A stretch of DNA of 64,000 nt from Citrobacter amalonaticus (GTDB taxonomy: Bacteria; Pseudomonadota; Gammaproteobacteria; Enterobacterales; Enterobacteriaceae). Of the stretch, positions 1 to 10,984 are shown piece by piece; position 1 is the stretch's first letter; the number at the start of each line of letters is the position of its first letter. The stretch lies in assembly GCF_018252635.1 (NCBI RefSeq), contig NZ_JAGTXM010000004.1:62001-126000 (forward strand), written 5' to 3'. A program made the position numbers and the translations under genes. The notes under the pieces were generated by a model. That model made no database searches. It saw only the letters and a program-made list of their open reading frames with translations, and was not told where the DNA came from.

Positions 1-126
1 GGCGTTTCAATGGCCTGAATAACTTATAGATCAGCAACGACTAATCCACACGACGATGGACGTTTCGCGGTCAACTGAGGAAAATGTGAAACTGCTCCTC
101 ATTTTTAAAACCATCTTTCATAAAAT

Positions 127-155
127 TTGAAAGTATGTTTGCTAAGTAGTACTGT
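127..155 (+). promoter_or_regulatory. Candidate sigma70 promoter for the RpiB-like gene
   Basis: A TTGAAA -35 (127-132) and TACTGT -10 (150-155) are separated by 17 bases, about 55 bases upstream of the coding start. The surrounding 1-212 stretch holds no convincing gene. Assignment is by consensus match only. Confidence 0.4.
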
Positions 156-212
156 GCGGTATCGTGATGATTCAAGGCGGGACTTCCCGCATCGCATTCA
201 GGAGAAGACAGA

Positions 213-851
213 ATGAAAATTGCACTGATGATGGAAAACAGCCAGGCGGGTAAAAACGCCGTCATTCACCGCGAACTCAAAGCGGTGGCGGATGAAAAAG
301 GTTTTCCGGTATTCAACGTTGGGATGAGCGACGAGAATGACCATCACCTGACCTACATCCATCTTGGCATCATGGCGAGCATTCTGCTGAATTCAAAAGC
401 GGTTGATTTTGTGGTGACCGGCTGCGGTACCGGCCAGGGCGCGCTGATGTCGCTGAATATTCATCCGGGCGTGGTGTGTGGCTACTGCATCGATCCGGCG
501 GATGCATTTTTGTTTGCCCAGATTAACAACGGTAACGCGCTGTCTCTGCCGTTTGCTAAAGGATTTGGCTGGGGCGCGGAACTGAACGTGCGCTTTATCT
601 TTGAGAAAGCCTTCACGGGGCGTAACGGTGAAGGGTATCCGCCAGAACGTAAAGAACCGCAGGTGCGTAACGCCGGGATCCTTAACCAGGTCAAAGCAGC
701 GGTCGTTAAAGATAACTATCTTGATACGCTGCGTGCGATCGATCCGGAACTGGTGAAGACGGCGGTTTCTGGTCAGCGTTTCCAGCAATGCTTCTTTGAA
801 AATGGTCAGAGCAAAGAGATCGAAGCGTTTGTTCGCGAAATCCTCGGCTAA
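213..851 (+). CDS. RpiB/LacA/LacB-family sugar-phosphate isomerase
   Basis: A cytosolic aldose-ketose sugar-phosphate isomerase by family; the substrate is not determined here. The family signature VVTGCGTGQG lies around residues 67-76, with Cys71 at the position of the catalytic cysteine of RpiB. At 212 residues it is about 60 longer than typical RpiB (near 150), the extra being a C-terminal extension. AGGAGAAG at 200-207 sits 5 bases before the ATG and supports the start. It is monocistronic, with a hairpin after its stop, and converges on the MFS gene. No sugar kinase or dehydrogenase neighbours it, so the pathway is unknown. Confidence 0.85.
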   Translation: MKIALMMENSQAGKNAVIHRELKAVADEKGFPVFNVGMSDENDHHLTYIHLGIMASILLNSKAVDFVVTGCGTGQGALMSLNIHPGVVCGYCIDPADAFLFAQINNGNALSLPFAKGFGWGAELNVRFIFEKAFTGRNGEGYPPERKEPQVRNAGILNQVKAAVVKDNYLDTLRAIDPELVKTAVSGQRFQQCFFENGQSKEIEAFVREILG

Positions 852-862
852 TTGTTGCTGAT

Positions 863-896
863 AAGCCGGCGTGTACGGTGTGCATCCGGCTTTCTT
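863..896 (+). terminator. Hairpin terminator after the RpiB-like gene
   Basis: AAGCCGG (863-869) pairs with CCGGCTT (886-892), followed by a T-rich stretch. It lies in the 46-base gap between convergent genes. Confidence 0.5.
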
Positions 897-897
897 C

Positions 898-2316
898 TCA
901 CTTCCTTGCAGACACCGCGTTGCCAGCATCTTTCACCAGACGTAGCGTATCAACCATGCCAATCAGGCAGATAAGCGCGATGACCACAAACGCCAGACGA
1001 AAGCTGATGCCAGGAATTGTGCTCATTCCCAACCATTCACTCACATTTACACCAATACGAATACCGATCGCTCCCAGTGAAATTCCCAGCCCAACGGCGA
1101 GCTGTGTGGCGGTGCTGAACAAGGTATTCGCATAACTCATCTGGGCAGAAGGAACGTCGGCGAAGGCTAGCGTGCTGATGCCAGTAAACTGAATCGAACG
1201 GAACACACCGCCGAGGTACAGTACCAGTAATATAAGCCAGACAGGCGTGGTGGGGGTGATCAGCGCGCAGGCGAGCAGTGCCAGCACATTGAGCGCCCCG
1301 TTAATCAACAGCAGCTTTTTAAAGCCGAGCCAGCGGATGAGCGGCGTGGTCGCGGGCTTAATGGTCAGATTGCCGACAAACACCGCAAGCACCAGTGAAC
1401 CGGCCTGGAAGGCATTCATGCCAAATCCTACCTGAAACATGAGCGGCAGGAGAAAAGGCACGGCGCTGATTGAGGCCCGGAACAACGACCCTCCGTACAT
1501 GGTGACGCGAAACGTCGGTATCTGCATGGCGTCGAGGCGAATCATCGGCCAGGCGGCTCGCCGGAAGTGGCGCAGCGCAAAGGCAAATGTCCCCACACCA
1601 AGCGCCAGCAGGGCTATCGTCAATCCGCTTTCGGGATGCTGCGCGCCCAACAGCTCCATCGCATAGACCAGACTGACCATCGCAATGGCGGTGGCGACAA
1701 AGCCGGGAAGATCAAAGGGGCGCCGATGGTCATCACGGATATTAGGTATAAATCGCAGCGCCAGTATTATCGCCAGCAGACCCAGCGGCACGTTGATAAA
1801 GAAGATCCAGCGCCAGTTGGCGTAGCTGGTAATAAAACCGCCGAGCGGTGGGCCAATAATGGGGGCGACCAGCGCGGGCCAGGTTAAGGTGGCGATCGCG
1901 GTAATCAACTGATGTTTCGGCGTGGTGCGCAAGACCGCTAAGCGCCCCACCGGAACCATTAACGCGCCTCCTACGCCCTGCAGAATGCGCATCGCCAGGA
2001 AGCTCTCCAGCGTTGTGGAAAGACCGCACAGCACAGAGGCGAGGGTGAAAATGGCGAGGGCAAGCGTAAAGATTTTGCGTGCGCCAAAACGGTCGGCTAT
2101 CCAGCCGCTGGCCGGGATGAGTACCGCCAGGGTAATCAGGTAGGCGCTGATCCCTATATTTAAATCAACAGCCTGAACACCGAAACTTTTGGCCATATCA
2201 GGCAGGGCAGTTGCGATCACCGTGCCATCAATAAACTCCATGAAAAACGCGCCGGCGACAAGCAGAGCGGCAGGTGAGATACCCCGTGTGTCTTCTATGA
2301 TTCGATCTTCTTGCAT
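898..2316 (-). CDS. MFS drug-type exporter, MdtD/DHA2-like
   Basis: A multi-pass inner-membrane transporter of the major facilitator superfamily, probably proton-coupled efflux. The first helix contains the DHA2-type FIDGTVIATALPDMA segment, followed by WIADRFGARKIF (loop 2-3 motif A) and LQGVGGALMVPVGRLAVL (motif C region), all closely resembling E. coli MdtD. Length 472 fits a 13-14 helix protein. The start chosen is the ATG at 2316; an in-frame TTG at 2334 would add six residues. It is transcribed divergently from azuC, so the 2317-2529 gap is shared regulatory DNA. The substrate is unknown. Confidence 0.8.
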   Translation of the reverse strand: MQEDRIIEDTRGISPAALLVAGAFFMEFIDGTVIATALPDMAKSFGVQAVDLNIGISAYLITLAVLIPASGWIADRFGARKIFTLALAIFTLASVLCGLSTTLESFLAMRILQGVGGALMVPVGRLAVLRTTPKHQLITAIATLTWPALVAPIIGPPLGGFITSYANWRWIFFINVPLGLLAIILALRFIPNIRDDHRRPFDLPGFVATAIAMVSLVYAMELLGAQHPESGLTIALLALGVGTFAFALRHFRRAAWPMIRLDAMQIPTFRVTMYGGSLFRASISAVPFLLPLMFQVGFGMNAFQAGSLVLAVFVGNLTIKPATTPLIRWLGFKKLLLINGALNVLALLACALITPTTPVWLILLVLYLGGVFRSIQFTGISTLAFADVPSAQMSYANTLFSTATQLAVGLGISLGAIGIRIGVNVSEWLGMSTIPGISFRLAFVVIALICLIGMVDTLRLVKDAGNAVSARK

Positions 2317-2430
2317 GTTGAGCTTGCCATTCAAAAAACAGTATAAAAAATTACCGAAACTAAGAGTGCTGTAGATGATTGATTTATCAGTTAAACAGAT
2401 ATAAATGCAAAGAACATGTTAATTGCAAAA

Positions 2431-2446
2431 GGTGATGCGTATCACA
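2431..2446 (+). promoter_or_regulatory. CRP-like palindrome upstream of azuC
   Basis: GGTGA-TGCGTA-TCACA matches the CRP core TGTGA-N6-TCACA at 9 of 10 positions. It is centred about 48 bases before the predicted azuC start of transcription and about 120 bases before the divergent MFS gene, so it could serve either. Confidence 0.5.
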
Positions 2447-2452
2447 AAATGC

Positions 2453-2480
2453 TTGATTTTTGTGATGGCGGTCATATTAT
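2453..2480 (+). promoter_or_regulatory. azuCR promoter with overlapping CRP-like site
   Basis: TTGATT (2453-2458) and TATTAT (2475-2480) form a 16-base-spaced sigma70 promoter. TGTGA-TGGCGG-TCATA (2461-2476) fills the spacer and touches the -10, a position that would block RNA polymerase. This agrees with the reported CRP repression of azuC in E. coli. Confidence 0.6.
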
Positions 2481-2529
2481 AAGCGCATAGACGATAACAC
2501 CTGCATAACAACACAGTTGGAGTCATGCC

Positions 2530-2613
2530 ATGAAACTGCGCAAAATCCTGAAAAGTATGTTCGAAAATTATTGCAAAACTTTCAAAGACGTACCGCCTGG
2601 CGCTATGTTCTGA
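2530..2613 (+). CDS. azuC: AzuC small membrane-associated protein
   Basis: A 27-codon ORF beginning [16 protein letters not shown], nearly identical to E. coli AzuC (28 residues) except near the C-terminus, where it ends PPGAMF. The N-terminus is a basic amphipathic segment consistent with peripheral association with the inner membrane. GTTGGAG at 2516-2522 is the likely ribosome site. AzuC is known in E. coli as an acid-induced small protein reported to bind GlpD. It sits upstream of yecJ as in E. coli. Confidence 0.85.
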   Translation: MKLRKILKSMFENYCKTFKDVPPGAMF

Positions 2614-2614
2614 T

Positions 2615-2642
2615 AAAAAAACCTGCTTCGGCAGGTTTTTTT
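2615..2642 (+). terminator. azuCR rho-independent terminator
   Basis: AACCTGC-TTCG-GCAGGTT tetraloop hairpin followed by seven Ts, 2 bases after the azuC stop. Confidence 0.85.
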
Positions 2643-2734
2643 GTGCCTGTGATTTGTGCTTGCAGGTCTGGCTATCGTTTCGTCCTGTGAATCGGTACTA
2701 TGACGGCCTTTCAACACTATCAGGAACGCATACT

Positions 2735-2986
2735 ATGTCCCAACCGCTGAATGCCGATCAGGAACTGGTCTCTGACGTTGTCGCCTGCCAGCTCGTCATC
2801 AAACAGATTCTCGATGTTCTCGACGTAATTGCTCCCGTTGAGGTTCGCGAAAAAATGACCAATCAGCTGAAAAGCATTGATTTTTCAACGCATCCCGCAG
2901 CTGCCGATCCCGTGACGCGTCGTGCTATCCAGAAAGCGATCGCGCTGATTGAACTGAAATTCACGCCGCAGGGCGAAGCTCATTAA
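2735..2986 (+). CDS. yecJ: YecJ, conserved small protein
   Basis: An 83-residue cytosolic protein of unknown function, matching E. coli YecJ ([10 protein letters not shown] start, 83 aa) over its full length. No signal peptide or membrane segment is visible, and it is predicted mostly helical. The ATG at 2735 is preceded by CAGGAACG; upstream in-frame starts would read into the azuCR terminator region and are less likely. It lies between azuC and the convergent ftnB, as in E. coli. Confidence 0.85.
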   Translation: MSQPLNADQELVSDVVACQLVIKQILDVLDVIAPVEVREKMTNQLKSIDFSTHPAAADPVTRRAIQKAIALIELKFTPQGEAH

Positions 2987-3025
2987 AATAAACCGTTGTT
3001 TTATATTTTAGAACTACTTTTTGCA

Positions 3026-3047
3026 ATGCCCCCAAAAGTAGGGGCAT
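3026..3047. other. Hairpin after yecJ
   Basis: ATGCCCC (3026-3032) pairs with GGGGCAT (3041-3047). There is no T-run on either side, so it is a possible but weak terminator in the yecJ/ftnB convergent gap. Confidence 0.35.
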
Positions 3048-3068
3048 CAGGCTGAAAGGGTTTTGCGA

Positions 3069-3102
3069 ATTGGCCTGCCGCTGGAGTAAAACGCAGGCCA
3101 AT
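3069..3102. other. Hairpin between yecJ and ftnB
   Basis: A perfect 10-bp inverted repeat, ATTGGCCTGC and GCAGGCCAAT, with a 14-base loop just past the ftnB stop. It lacks a U-tract, so it may protect the mRNA 3' end rather than terminate. Confidence 0.4.
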
Positions 3103-3113
3103 AATGTGGTCAA

Positions 3114-3617
3114 TTAATGCTGTTGGTAATTGACCACGTTGAGCACGTGCTGATCGGTCTGCGCCGGACACAGTCCCGCGCGTTTGGCGCTACGCACTTC
3201 TTCAAGAATCGTTTGTAACAACAGCCCGTCTTGCTGTTGTTCTTTTTCCAGAGCGTGGAGAAAATCAAGGGTAGGCGCATCGTTCAGGGCTTGCGCTTCG
3301 TCGGTGAGCTGCGAAAGCGTACTGGCGCGCTGTTCATAATCATCCATCGTTTTCTGAAACAGTTCTTCCAGCGAATGTAAATCCTCGCCCGGTACGTCGA
3401 TGGCCTTAACGACCGGATTCGCCCCGGCATTTTTCATGAAGTTAAACACGCGCATCATTTGGGTGACGTTACTCTGGGCCTGAGTTCGTAAGAAAGTGGC
3501 AGTACCCATCAGACGGTGTTCAGAACACCACTCACTCAGATGGAGGTAGAGATTGGAAGCATAAAACTCAAGATTCATTTGATTATTGAGTTTGTGTACC
3601 ATTCCAACTGCAGCCAT
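3114..3617 (-). CDS. ftnB: Ferritin-like protein FtnB
   Basis: A 167-residue four-helix ferritin fold protein of the cytosol, the same length as E. coli FtnB. Glu17 of the ferroxidase site is kept, but the segment QAQSNVTQ (46-53) replaces the FtnA-type QAQEEMTH, so Glu50 and His53 become Asn50 and Gln53. The classical diiron oxidase site is therefore incomplete, as is known for FtnB. FtnB is linked to iron-sulfur repair and virulence in Salmonella. Start ATG is preceded by ATAAGGATATTG on the coding strand. It is monocistronic. Confidence 0.92.
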   Translation of the reverse strand: MAAVGMVHKLNNQMNLEFYASNLYLHLSEWCSEHRLMGTATFLRTQAQSNVTQMMRVFNFMKNAGANPVVKAIDVPGEDLHSLEELFQKTMDDYEQRASTLSQLTDEAQALNDAPTLDFLHALEKEQQQDGLLLQTILEEVRSAKRAGLCPAQTDQHVLNVVNYQQH

Positions 3618-4138
3618 ATCAATATCCTTATTTCCTGATAGAAGGGATGTGCAGCGCTAATCTGCACAACTTACTGTTAGCAGAATAAGTCCATTCTGCC
3701 AGTCCATTATGTGATCGAAGAGTCAATTTCATCGCGAATCGAAAATAAGCATACCTTCATAACTGGAATAAGAAAATCCTTAAATGGCATTGTTTATGAT
3801 TTTTTACATATTACTGAAGGTAATACATCAAGCCATATTTAGTAAACATAATGTGAAATTATATATCTGATTGATTTTACTAGTCTGTGAATGGTTTATT
3901 TGATTTTGAAATGGTGTTTCAAGTCACAAAAGTGAATGGTTTAGCATGATAATATCAGAATATTGATAATCTCTGCCGTCCCTGCCGCGATAATAATCCT
4001 GTGAAACCGTTCTCGCAGAAATAATGCCGGTCTTTTTCTTGCTGAAAATCAGGGCAGCGACATCTCGTTCAATTATAACCGAATGATTAATTCGTCATTT
4101 TCGGTGTTATCAGCCTGTAATAAATTGAGGAAAGATGA
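3618..4138. other. AT-rich intergenic region, ftnB / DJ-1-like gene
   Basis: A 521-base divergent gap, visibly richer in A/T than the flanking genes. It must carry promoters for ftnB (minus) and the DJ-1-like gene (plus). No ORF with a credible ribosome site and no known RNA was recognised in it. Confidence 0.6.
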
Positions 4139-4696
4139 ATGAAAAGAGTGGCCGTCTTACTGGCATCGGGTTTCGAGGAAGCGGAAGCGATCGTTACCAT
4201 TGATATCCTGCGTCGTCTGAATATTGATGTAGATACCCTGGCCTGCGCGGAGTCTCGTGCCGTGGTGAGCTACCACGATGTTCCGATGGTGGCTGATGAC
4301 ACCCTGGCAGGACAACGAGAAACCCTGTATGACGCCGTGGTGCTGCCGGGAGGGCCGCAGGGGAGCGTGAACCTTGCAGCAAATCCATTGGTTATCGAGT
4401 TTATCTCTCGCCATGATGACGCCGGAAAATTAATTTGTCCCATTTGCTCAGCGGCTGCACGTGTATTAGGCGGTAATGGCTTACTTAAGGGGCGTCGTTA
4501 TGTCTGTTCAGGCGATCTCTATGAAACGGTGACCGATGGCATCTATGTTAATTCGCCCGTTGTGGAAGATGGTAACCTTATGAGTGGGAAAGGATTAGGC
4601 CATATTTTTGATTTTGCCCTGACGCTGTCAGCCCGTTTGTCAGGTGATGACAAACCCGTTCGTGAACATGCTGAACATATCTATTATCAGTGGTAA
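4139..4696 (+). CDS. DJ-1/PfpI (ThiJ) family protein
   Basis: A 185-residue cytosolic protein of the DJ-1/PfpI superfamily, whose members act as glyoxalases, deglycases, chaperones or peptidases. The FEEAE motif gives the conserved Glu16 and the nucleophile elbow LICPICSAAARVL places the reactive cysteine at Cys103, with an extra Cys100 two turns earlier. The VVLPGGPQG segment (67-75) is typical of the family. AGGAAAGA precedes the start. It stands alone between ftnB and araF, where E. coli has no gene. Electrophile or oxidative detoxification is a guess from the family. Confidence 0.82.
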   Translation: MKRVAVLLASGFEEAEAIVTIDILRRLNIDVDTLACAESRAVVSYHDVPMVADDTLAGQRETLYDAVVLPGGPQGSVNLAANPLVIEFISRHDDAGKLICPICSAAARVLGGNGLLKGRRYVCSGDLYETVTDGIYVNSPVVEDGNLMSGKGLGHIFDFALTLSARLSGDDKPVREHAEHIYYQW

Positions 4697-4701
4697 TTCG
4701 T

Positions 4702-4733
4702 TTGTACCCGAATACAGGTGTATTCGGGTACAA
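4702..4733. other. Perfect 14-bp hairpin after the DJ-1-like gene
   Basis: TTGTACCCGAATAC (4702-4715) and GTATTCGGGTACAA (4720-4733) form a perfect 14-bp stem with an AGGT loop, 5 bases past the stop. No T-run follows. It may act as an mRNA end-stabiliser or terminator. Confidence 0.6.
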
Positions 4734-5013
4734 GGATTTGCGAGCTGACCTTATGGATTAATGTGCTACACCACTTTTTTTTGTCTGACAATTTCCCCCT
4801 TTCTTATGTCATTTTCCGCTGAATTTATGTACGCAATTACTGTAATTCTGCGGTGTGATGCCGCTCTCCTATGGAGAATCAATTTCCCGCTACAACTATT
4901 CCAGCACTGGCACTTATCTTGAGCTGTTTTGGTAATGCCTTGTTTTTCGTCTTAATTACATAAATTCGTTGAATATCACCCTACATAAAATGACGCTAAA
5001 GCTGGAGTTAACC
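4734..5013 (+). promoter_or_regulatory. araFGH control region
   Basis: This region upstream of araF holds a TGTGA half site at 4854-4858 and TATGGA at 4870-4875, the complement of the TCCATA half of AraC sites. In E. coli araFGH is activated by AraC-arabinose and CRP-cAMP. Exact operator limits cannot be set from one sequence. Confidence 0.5.
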
Positions 5014-6003
5014 ATGCACAAATTCACTAAAGCGCTTGCAGCCATCGGTCTGGCTGCCGTTATGTCACAATCCGCTATCGCAGAATCGATGAAGCTGGGT
5101 TTTCTGGTAAAACAACCGGAAGAACCCTGGTTCCAGACGGAGTGGAAATTTGCCGATAAAGCCGGGAAAGATTTAGGCTTTGAAGTGATTAAGATTGCGG
5201 TGCCGGACGGCGAGAAGACCCTGAATGCGATCGACAGCCTGGCGGCAAGCGGGGCGAAGGGATTTGTTATTTGTACCCCGGATCCGAAACTGGGTTCCGC
5301 CATTGTCGCGAAGGCGCGCGGCTACGACATGAAAGTGATCGCCGTGGACGATCAGTTCGTCAATGCCAAAGGCAAACCGATGGATACCGTTCCGCTGGTG
5401 ATGATGGCGGCAACCAAAATCGGCGAACGTCAGGGGCAGGAACTGTATAAAGAGATGCAGAAACGCGGTTGGGACGTGAAAGAGAGTGCGGTGATGGCGA
5501 TTACCGCTAACGAACTGGATACCGCGCGTCGCCGTACTTCCGGTTCGATGGAAGCATTAAAAGCCGCGGGCTTCCCGGAAAAACAGATCTACCAGGTTCC
5601 CACCAAATCTAATGATATCCCTGGGGCATTTGATGCCGCCAACTCCATGCTGGTTCAACACCCTGAAGTGAAACATTGGCTGATTGTCGGCATGAACGAT
5701 AACACCGTGCTGGGTGGGGTGCGTGCCACCGAAGGTCAGGGCTTTAAGGCGGCGGACGTGATCGGTATTGGTATTAATGGCGTTGACGCAGTAAGCGAAC
5801 TGTCTAAAGCGCAGGCGACCGGCTTCTACGGCTCACTGCTGCCAAGCCCGGACGTTCACGGCTATAAATCCAGCGAAATGCTCTACAACTGGGTGACTAA
5901 AGGCGCAGAACCACCGGCATTCACTGAAGTGACTGACGTGGTACTGATCACCCGTGACAACTTCAAAGAAGAGCTGGCGAAAAAAGGGTTGGGCGGCAAG
6001 TAA
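5014..6003 (+). CDS. araF: L-arabinose-binding periplasmic protein
   Basis: The periplasmic receptor of the high-affinity L-arabinose ABC importer. The 329-residue protein matches E. coli AraF in length and nearly residue by residue. A signal peptide ([19 protein letters not shown], cleavage after about Ala23) precedes the two-lobe periplasmic sugar-binding fold; [13 protein letters not shown] and [13 protein letters not shown] are family-typical. The ATG at 5014 gives this signal peptide, whereas the upstream ATG at 4969 would add 15 unneeded residues. First gene of araFGH, followed by a REP element before araG. Confidence 0.97.
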   Translation: MHKFTKALAAIGLAAVMSQSAIAESMKLGFLVKQPEEPWFQTEWKFADKAGKDLGFEVIKIAVPDGEKTLNAIDSLAASGAKGFVICTPDPKLGSAIVAKARGYDMKVIAVDDQFVNAKGKPMDTVPLVMMAATKIGERQGQELYKEMQKRGWDVKESAVMAITANELDTARRRTSGSMEALKAAGFPEKQIYQVPTKSNDIPGAFDAANSMLVQHPEVKHWLIVGMNDNTVLGGVRATEGQGFKAADVIGIGINGVDAVSELSKAQATGFYGSLLPSPDVHGYKSSEMLYNWVTKGAEPPAFTEVTDVVLITRDNFKEELAKKGLGGK

Positions 6004-6020
6004 GACGACAGCAAGTGAAA

Positions 6021-6054
6021 GGCCGGATGGCATCGCTCATGTGGCCATCCGGCA
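6021..6054. repeat. REP element between araF and araG
   Basis: GCCGGATGGC (6022-6031) and GGCCATCCGGC (6043-6053) form a REP hairpin in the 85-base intercistronic gap. Such elements are known to protect upstream mRNA and could favour araF product over the membrane components. Confidence 0.8.
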
Positions 6055-6088
6055 ATCGGTTAGAACGATACTGACTCACGGAGACGTT

Positions 6089-7603
6089 ATGCAACAGTCT
6101 ACCCCGTATCTCTCATTTCGCGGCATTGGTAAAACCTTCCCTGGCGTCAAAGCGCTTACGGACATTAGTTTTGACTGTTACGCCGGTCAGGTGCATGCGC
6201 TGATGGGTGAAAATGGCGCCGGGAAATCAACCCTCTTAAAAATTCTCAGCGGTAACTATGCGCCAACCACGGGCTCTTTGGCGATTCGCGAACAGGAAAT
6301 GAGCTTCGCTGATACCACTGCCGCGCTGAATGCCGGCGTTGCCATTATCTACCAGGAACTGCATCTCGTACCGGAGATGACCGTTGCCGAGAACATCTAT
6401 CTTGGTCAACTTCCGCACAAAGGCGGGATTGTGAATCGCACTCTGCTCAATTATGAAGCGGGCCTGCAACTCAAACATCTGGGGATGGATATCGATCCTG
6501 CGACGCCCCTGAAGTATCTCTCAATCGGTCAGTGGCAGATGGTGGAAATCGCCAAAGCGCTGGCGCGTAATGCCAAGATTATTGCTTTCGACGAACCAAC
6601 CAGTTCGCTCTCTGCAAGGGAGATCGAAAACTTGTTCCGGGTGATCCGTGAACTGCGAAAAGAAGGGCGCGTCATTCTGTACGTTTCGCACCGTATGGAG
6701 GAGATCTTCGCGCTTAGCGATGCGATCACCGTGTTTAAAGATGGGCGATACGTGAAAACCTTTACCGACATGCAACAGGTCAACCACGATGCGCTGGTAC
6801 AGGCGATGGTGGGGCGCGATCTGGGTGATATCTACGGCTGGCAGTCACGCCCCTATGGCGCAGAGCGTCTGCGCCTGCAGGAAGTCAAAGCGCTGGGGGT
6901 ACGCAAACCTGTAAGCCTGACCGTTCGCAGCGGGGAAATCGTCGGGCTGTTTGGGCTGGTCGGCGCGGGCCGTAGTGAGCTGATGAAAGGCTTATTTGGC
7001 GGTACCCGCATCAGCGAAGGGCAGGTGTATATCGATGAACAACCAGTCGATATCCGCAAACCGGCGAATGCCATCGCGGCAGGAATGATGCTGTGCCCGG
7101 AAGACCGGAAAGTCGAAGGGATCATCCCGGTGCATTCGGTACGCGACAACATCAACATCAGCGCCCGGCGTAAGCATGTGCTGGGCGGATGTGTGATTAA
7201 CAACGGATGGGAGGAGACCAATGCCGACCATCATATTCGTTCGCTGAACATCAAAACCCCTGGAGCCGAACAACTGATCATGAACCTTTCCGGTGGTAAC
7301 CAGCAAAAGGCGATTCTTGGCCGCTGGCTTTCGGAAGAGATGAAGGTGATTTTGCTCGACGAACCGACGCGTGGGATTGACGTTGGCGCGAAGCACGAAA
7401 TTTATAACGTTATTTATGCCCTGGCCGCGCGCGGCGTTGCCGTGCTATTCGCCTCCAGTGACCTGCCGGAAGTCCTCGGCGTGGCAGACCGCATTGTGGT
7501 GATGCGGGAAGGGGAGATCGCCGGGGAATTACTTCACGAGCAGGCGGATGAGCGCCAGGCGCTGAGCCTCGCAATGCCTAAAGTCAGCCAGGCTGTTGCC
7601 TGA
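6089..7603 (+). CDS. araG: L-arabinose ABC transporter ATP-binding subunit
   Basis: The cytosolic double-ATPase of the arabinose importer, 504 residues as in E. coli. The first domain has Walker [10 protein letters not shown] (40-48), signature [15 protein letters not shown] and Walker [11 protein letters not shown]. The second domain has the degenerate [10 protein letters not shown]-loop usual for this sugar-importer class and signature [11 protein letters not shown]. The start at 6089 is preceded by CACGGAGACG; longer in-frame starts run back over the REP element and araF. The araH start lies 11 bases after its stop. Confidence 0.97.
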   Translation: MQQSTPYLSFRGIGKTFPGVKALTDISFDCYAGQVHALMGENGAGKSTLLKILSGNYAPTTGSLAIREQEMSFADTTAALNAGVAIIYQELHLVPEMTVAENIYLGQLPHKGGIVNRTLLNYEAGLQLKHLGMDIDPATPLKYLSIGQWQMVEIAKALARNAKIIAFDEPTSSLSAREIENLFRVIRELRKEGRVILYVSHRMEEIFALSDAITVFKDGRYVKTFTDMQQVNHDALVQAMVGRDLGDIYGWQSRPYGAERLRLQEVKALGVRKPVSLTVRSGEIVGLFGLVGAGRSELMKGLFGGTRISEGQVYIDEQPVDIRKPANAIAAGMMLCPEDRKVEGIIPVHSVRDNINISARRKHVLGGCVINNGWEETNADHHIRSLNIKTPGAEQLIMNLSGGNQQKAILGRWLSEEMKVILLDEPTRGIDVGAKHEIYNVIYALAARGVAVLFASSDLPEVLGVADRIVVMREGEIAGELLHEQADERQALSLAMPKVSQAVA

Positions 7604-7614
7604 GAAAGGAGAGA

Positions 7615-8610
7615 ATGATGTCTTCCGTAACTACTTCCGGATCGGGTGCGCCAAAGTCGCCGTCGTCTTTTAGCCTGGGACGTATCTGGGACCAGTATGG
7701 CATGCTGGTGGTCTTCGCCGTCCTGTTCCTGGCCTGCGCCATTTTTGTGCCAAACTTCGCGACATTCATCAATATGAAAGGATTGGGGTTGGCGATCTCT
7801 ATGTCGGGCATGGTGGCCTGCGGCATGTTATTTTGCCTGGCGTCAGGGGATTTCGACCTGTCCGTGGCGTCGGTGATTGCCTGCGCCGGGGTGACCACGG
7901 CGGTGGTCATCAACATGACCGAAAGTCTGTGGATTGGTGTGGGAGCGGGCCTGTTGCTGGGGGTGCTCTGCGGGCTGGTGAACGGCTTCGTGATTGCACA
8001 ACTCAAGATCAACGCGCTGATCACCACGCTGGCTACGATGCAAATCGTCCGTGGCCTGGCGTATATCATTTCCGACGGTAAAGCGGTGGGAATTGAGGAC
8101 GAGCGTTTCTTTACTCTCGGTTACGCCAACTGGTTCGGCTTACCGGCACCCATCTGGCTGACGGTAGGCTGCCTGATTATCTTTGGCTTGCTGTTAAATA
8201 AAACCACCTTCGGGCGCAATACGCTGGCGATTGGGGGAAATGAAGAAGCGGCGCGTCTGGCTGGTGTGCCGGTGGTACGTACCAAAATTATTATTTTCGT
8301 GCTCTCAGGTCTGGTCTCTGCGGCTGCCGGGATTATTCTCGCCTCACGTATGACAAGTGGACAGCCGATGACCTCCATTGGCTATGAACTGATTGTCATC
8401 TCCGCCTGCGTGTTAGGTGGCGTTTCCCTGAAGGGAGGCATCGGAAAAATCTCATATGTGGTGGCGGGTGTCCTGATCCTGGGGACCGTGGAGAATGCAA
8501 TGAACCTGCTGAACATTTCACCTTTCGCCCAGTACGTTGTACGCGGCTTGATCCTGCTGGCAGCGGTGATCTTTGACCGTTACAAACAAAAAGCGAAGCG
8601 TTCAGTTTGA
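7615..8610 (+). CDS. araH: L-arabinose ABC transporter permease
   Basis: The inner-membrane permease of the arabinose importer, 331 residues with about ten hydrophobic segments from residue 22 onwards, including the BPD-type RTKIIIFVLSGLVSA and GIGKISYVVAG. Two adjacent ATGs occur (7615, 7618); GAAAGGAGAGA lies right before them and either could serve. Last gene of araFGH; a hairpin terminator follows. Confidence 0.96.
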   Translation: MMSSVTTSGSGAPKSPSSFSLGRIWDQYGMLVVFAVLFLACAIFVPNFATFINMKGLGLAISMSGMVACGMLFCLASGDFDLSVASVIACAGVTTAVVINMTESLWIGVGAGLLLGVLCGLVNGFVIAQLKINALITTLATMQIVRGLAYIISDGKAVGIEDERFFTLGYANWFGLPAPIWLTVGCLIIFGLLLNKTTFGRNTLAIGGNEEAARLAGVPVVRTKIIIFVLSGLVSAAAGIILASRMTSGQPMTSIGYELIVISACVLGGVSLKGGIGKISYVVAGVLILGTVENAMNLLNISPFAQYVVRGLILLAAVIFDRYKQKAKRSV

Positions 8611-8624
8611 TAATAAAACGCTAA

Positions 8625-10971
<2,347 letters not shown>

Positions 10972-10984
10972 GCGAGGTAAGGGA

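Larger units (their letters stand above)
2487..2642 (+). ncRNA. azuC: AzuCR dual-function small RNA
   Basis: The predicted transcript runs from about 7 bases after the TATTAT element to the strong terminator at 2615-2642, roughly 155 nt. That is close to the E. coli AzuCR RNA (formerly IsrB), known both to encode the AzuC peptide and to act by base pairing. The 5' end is inferred from the promoter; the 3' end is seen as a GC hairpin and T-run. Confidence 0.65.

Noticed and set aside
1-212. 3' end of an upstream gene
   Set aside because: Short reading frames here have no recognisable protein sequence; only a candidate promoter is supported.
393-929. 178-codon minus ORF over the RpiB-like gene
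   Set aside because: It is antisense to a clear family gene, with a composition expected of a shadow frame and no family features.
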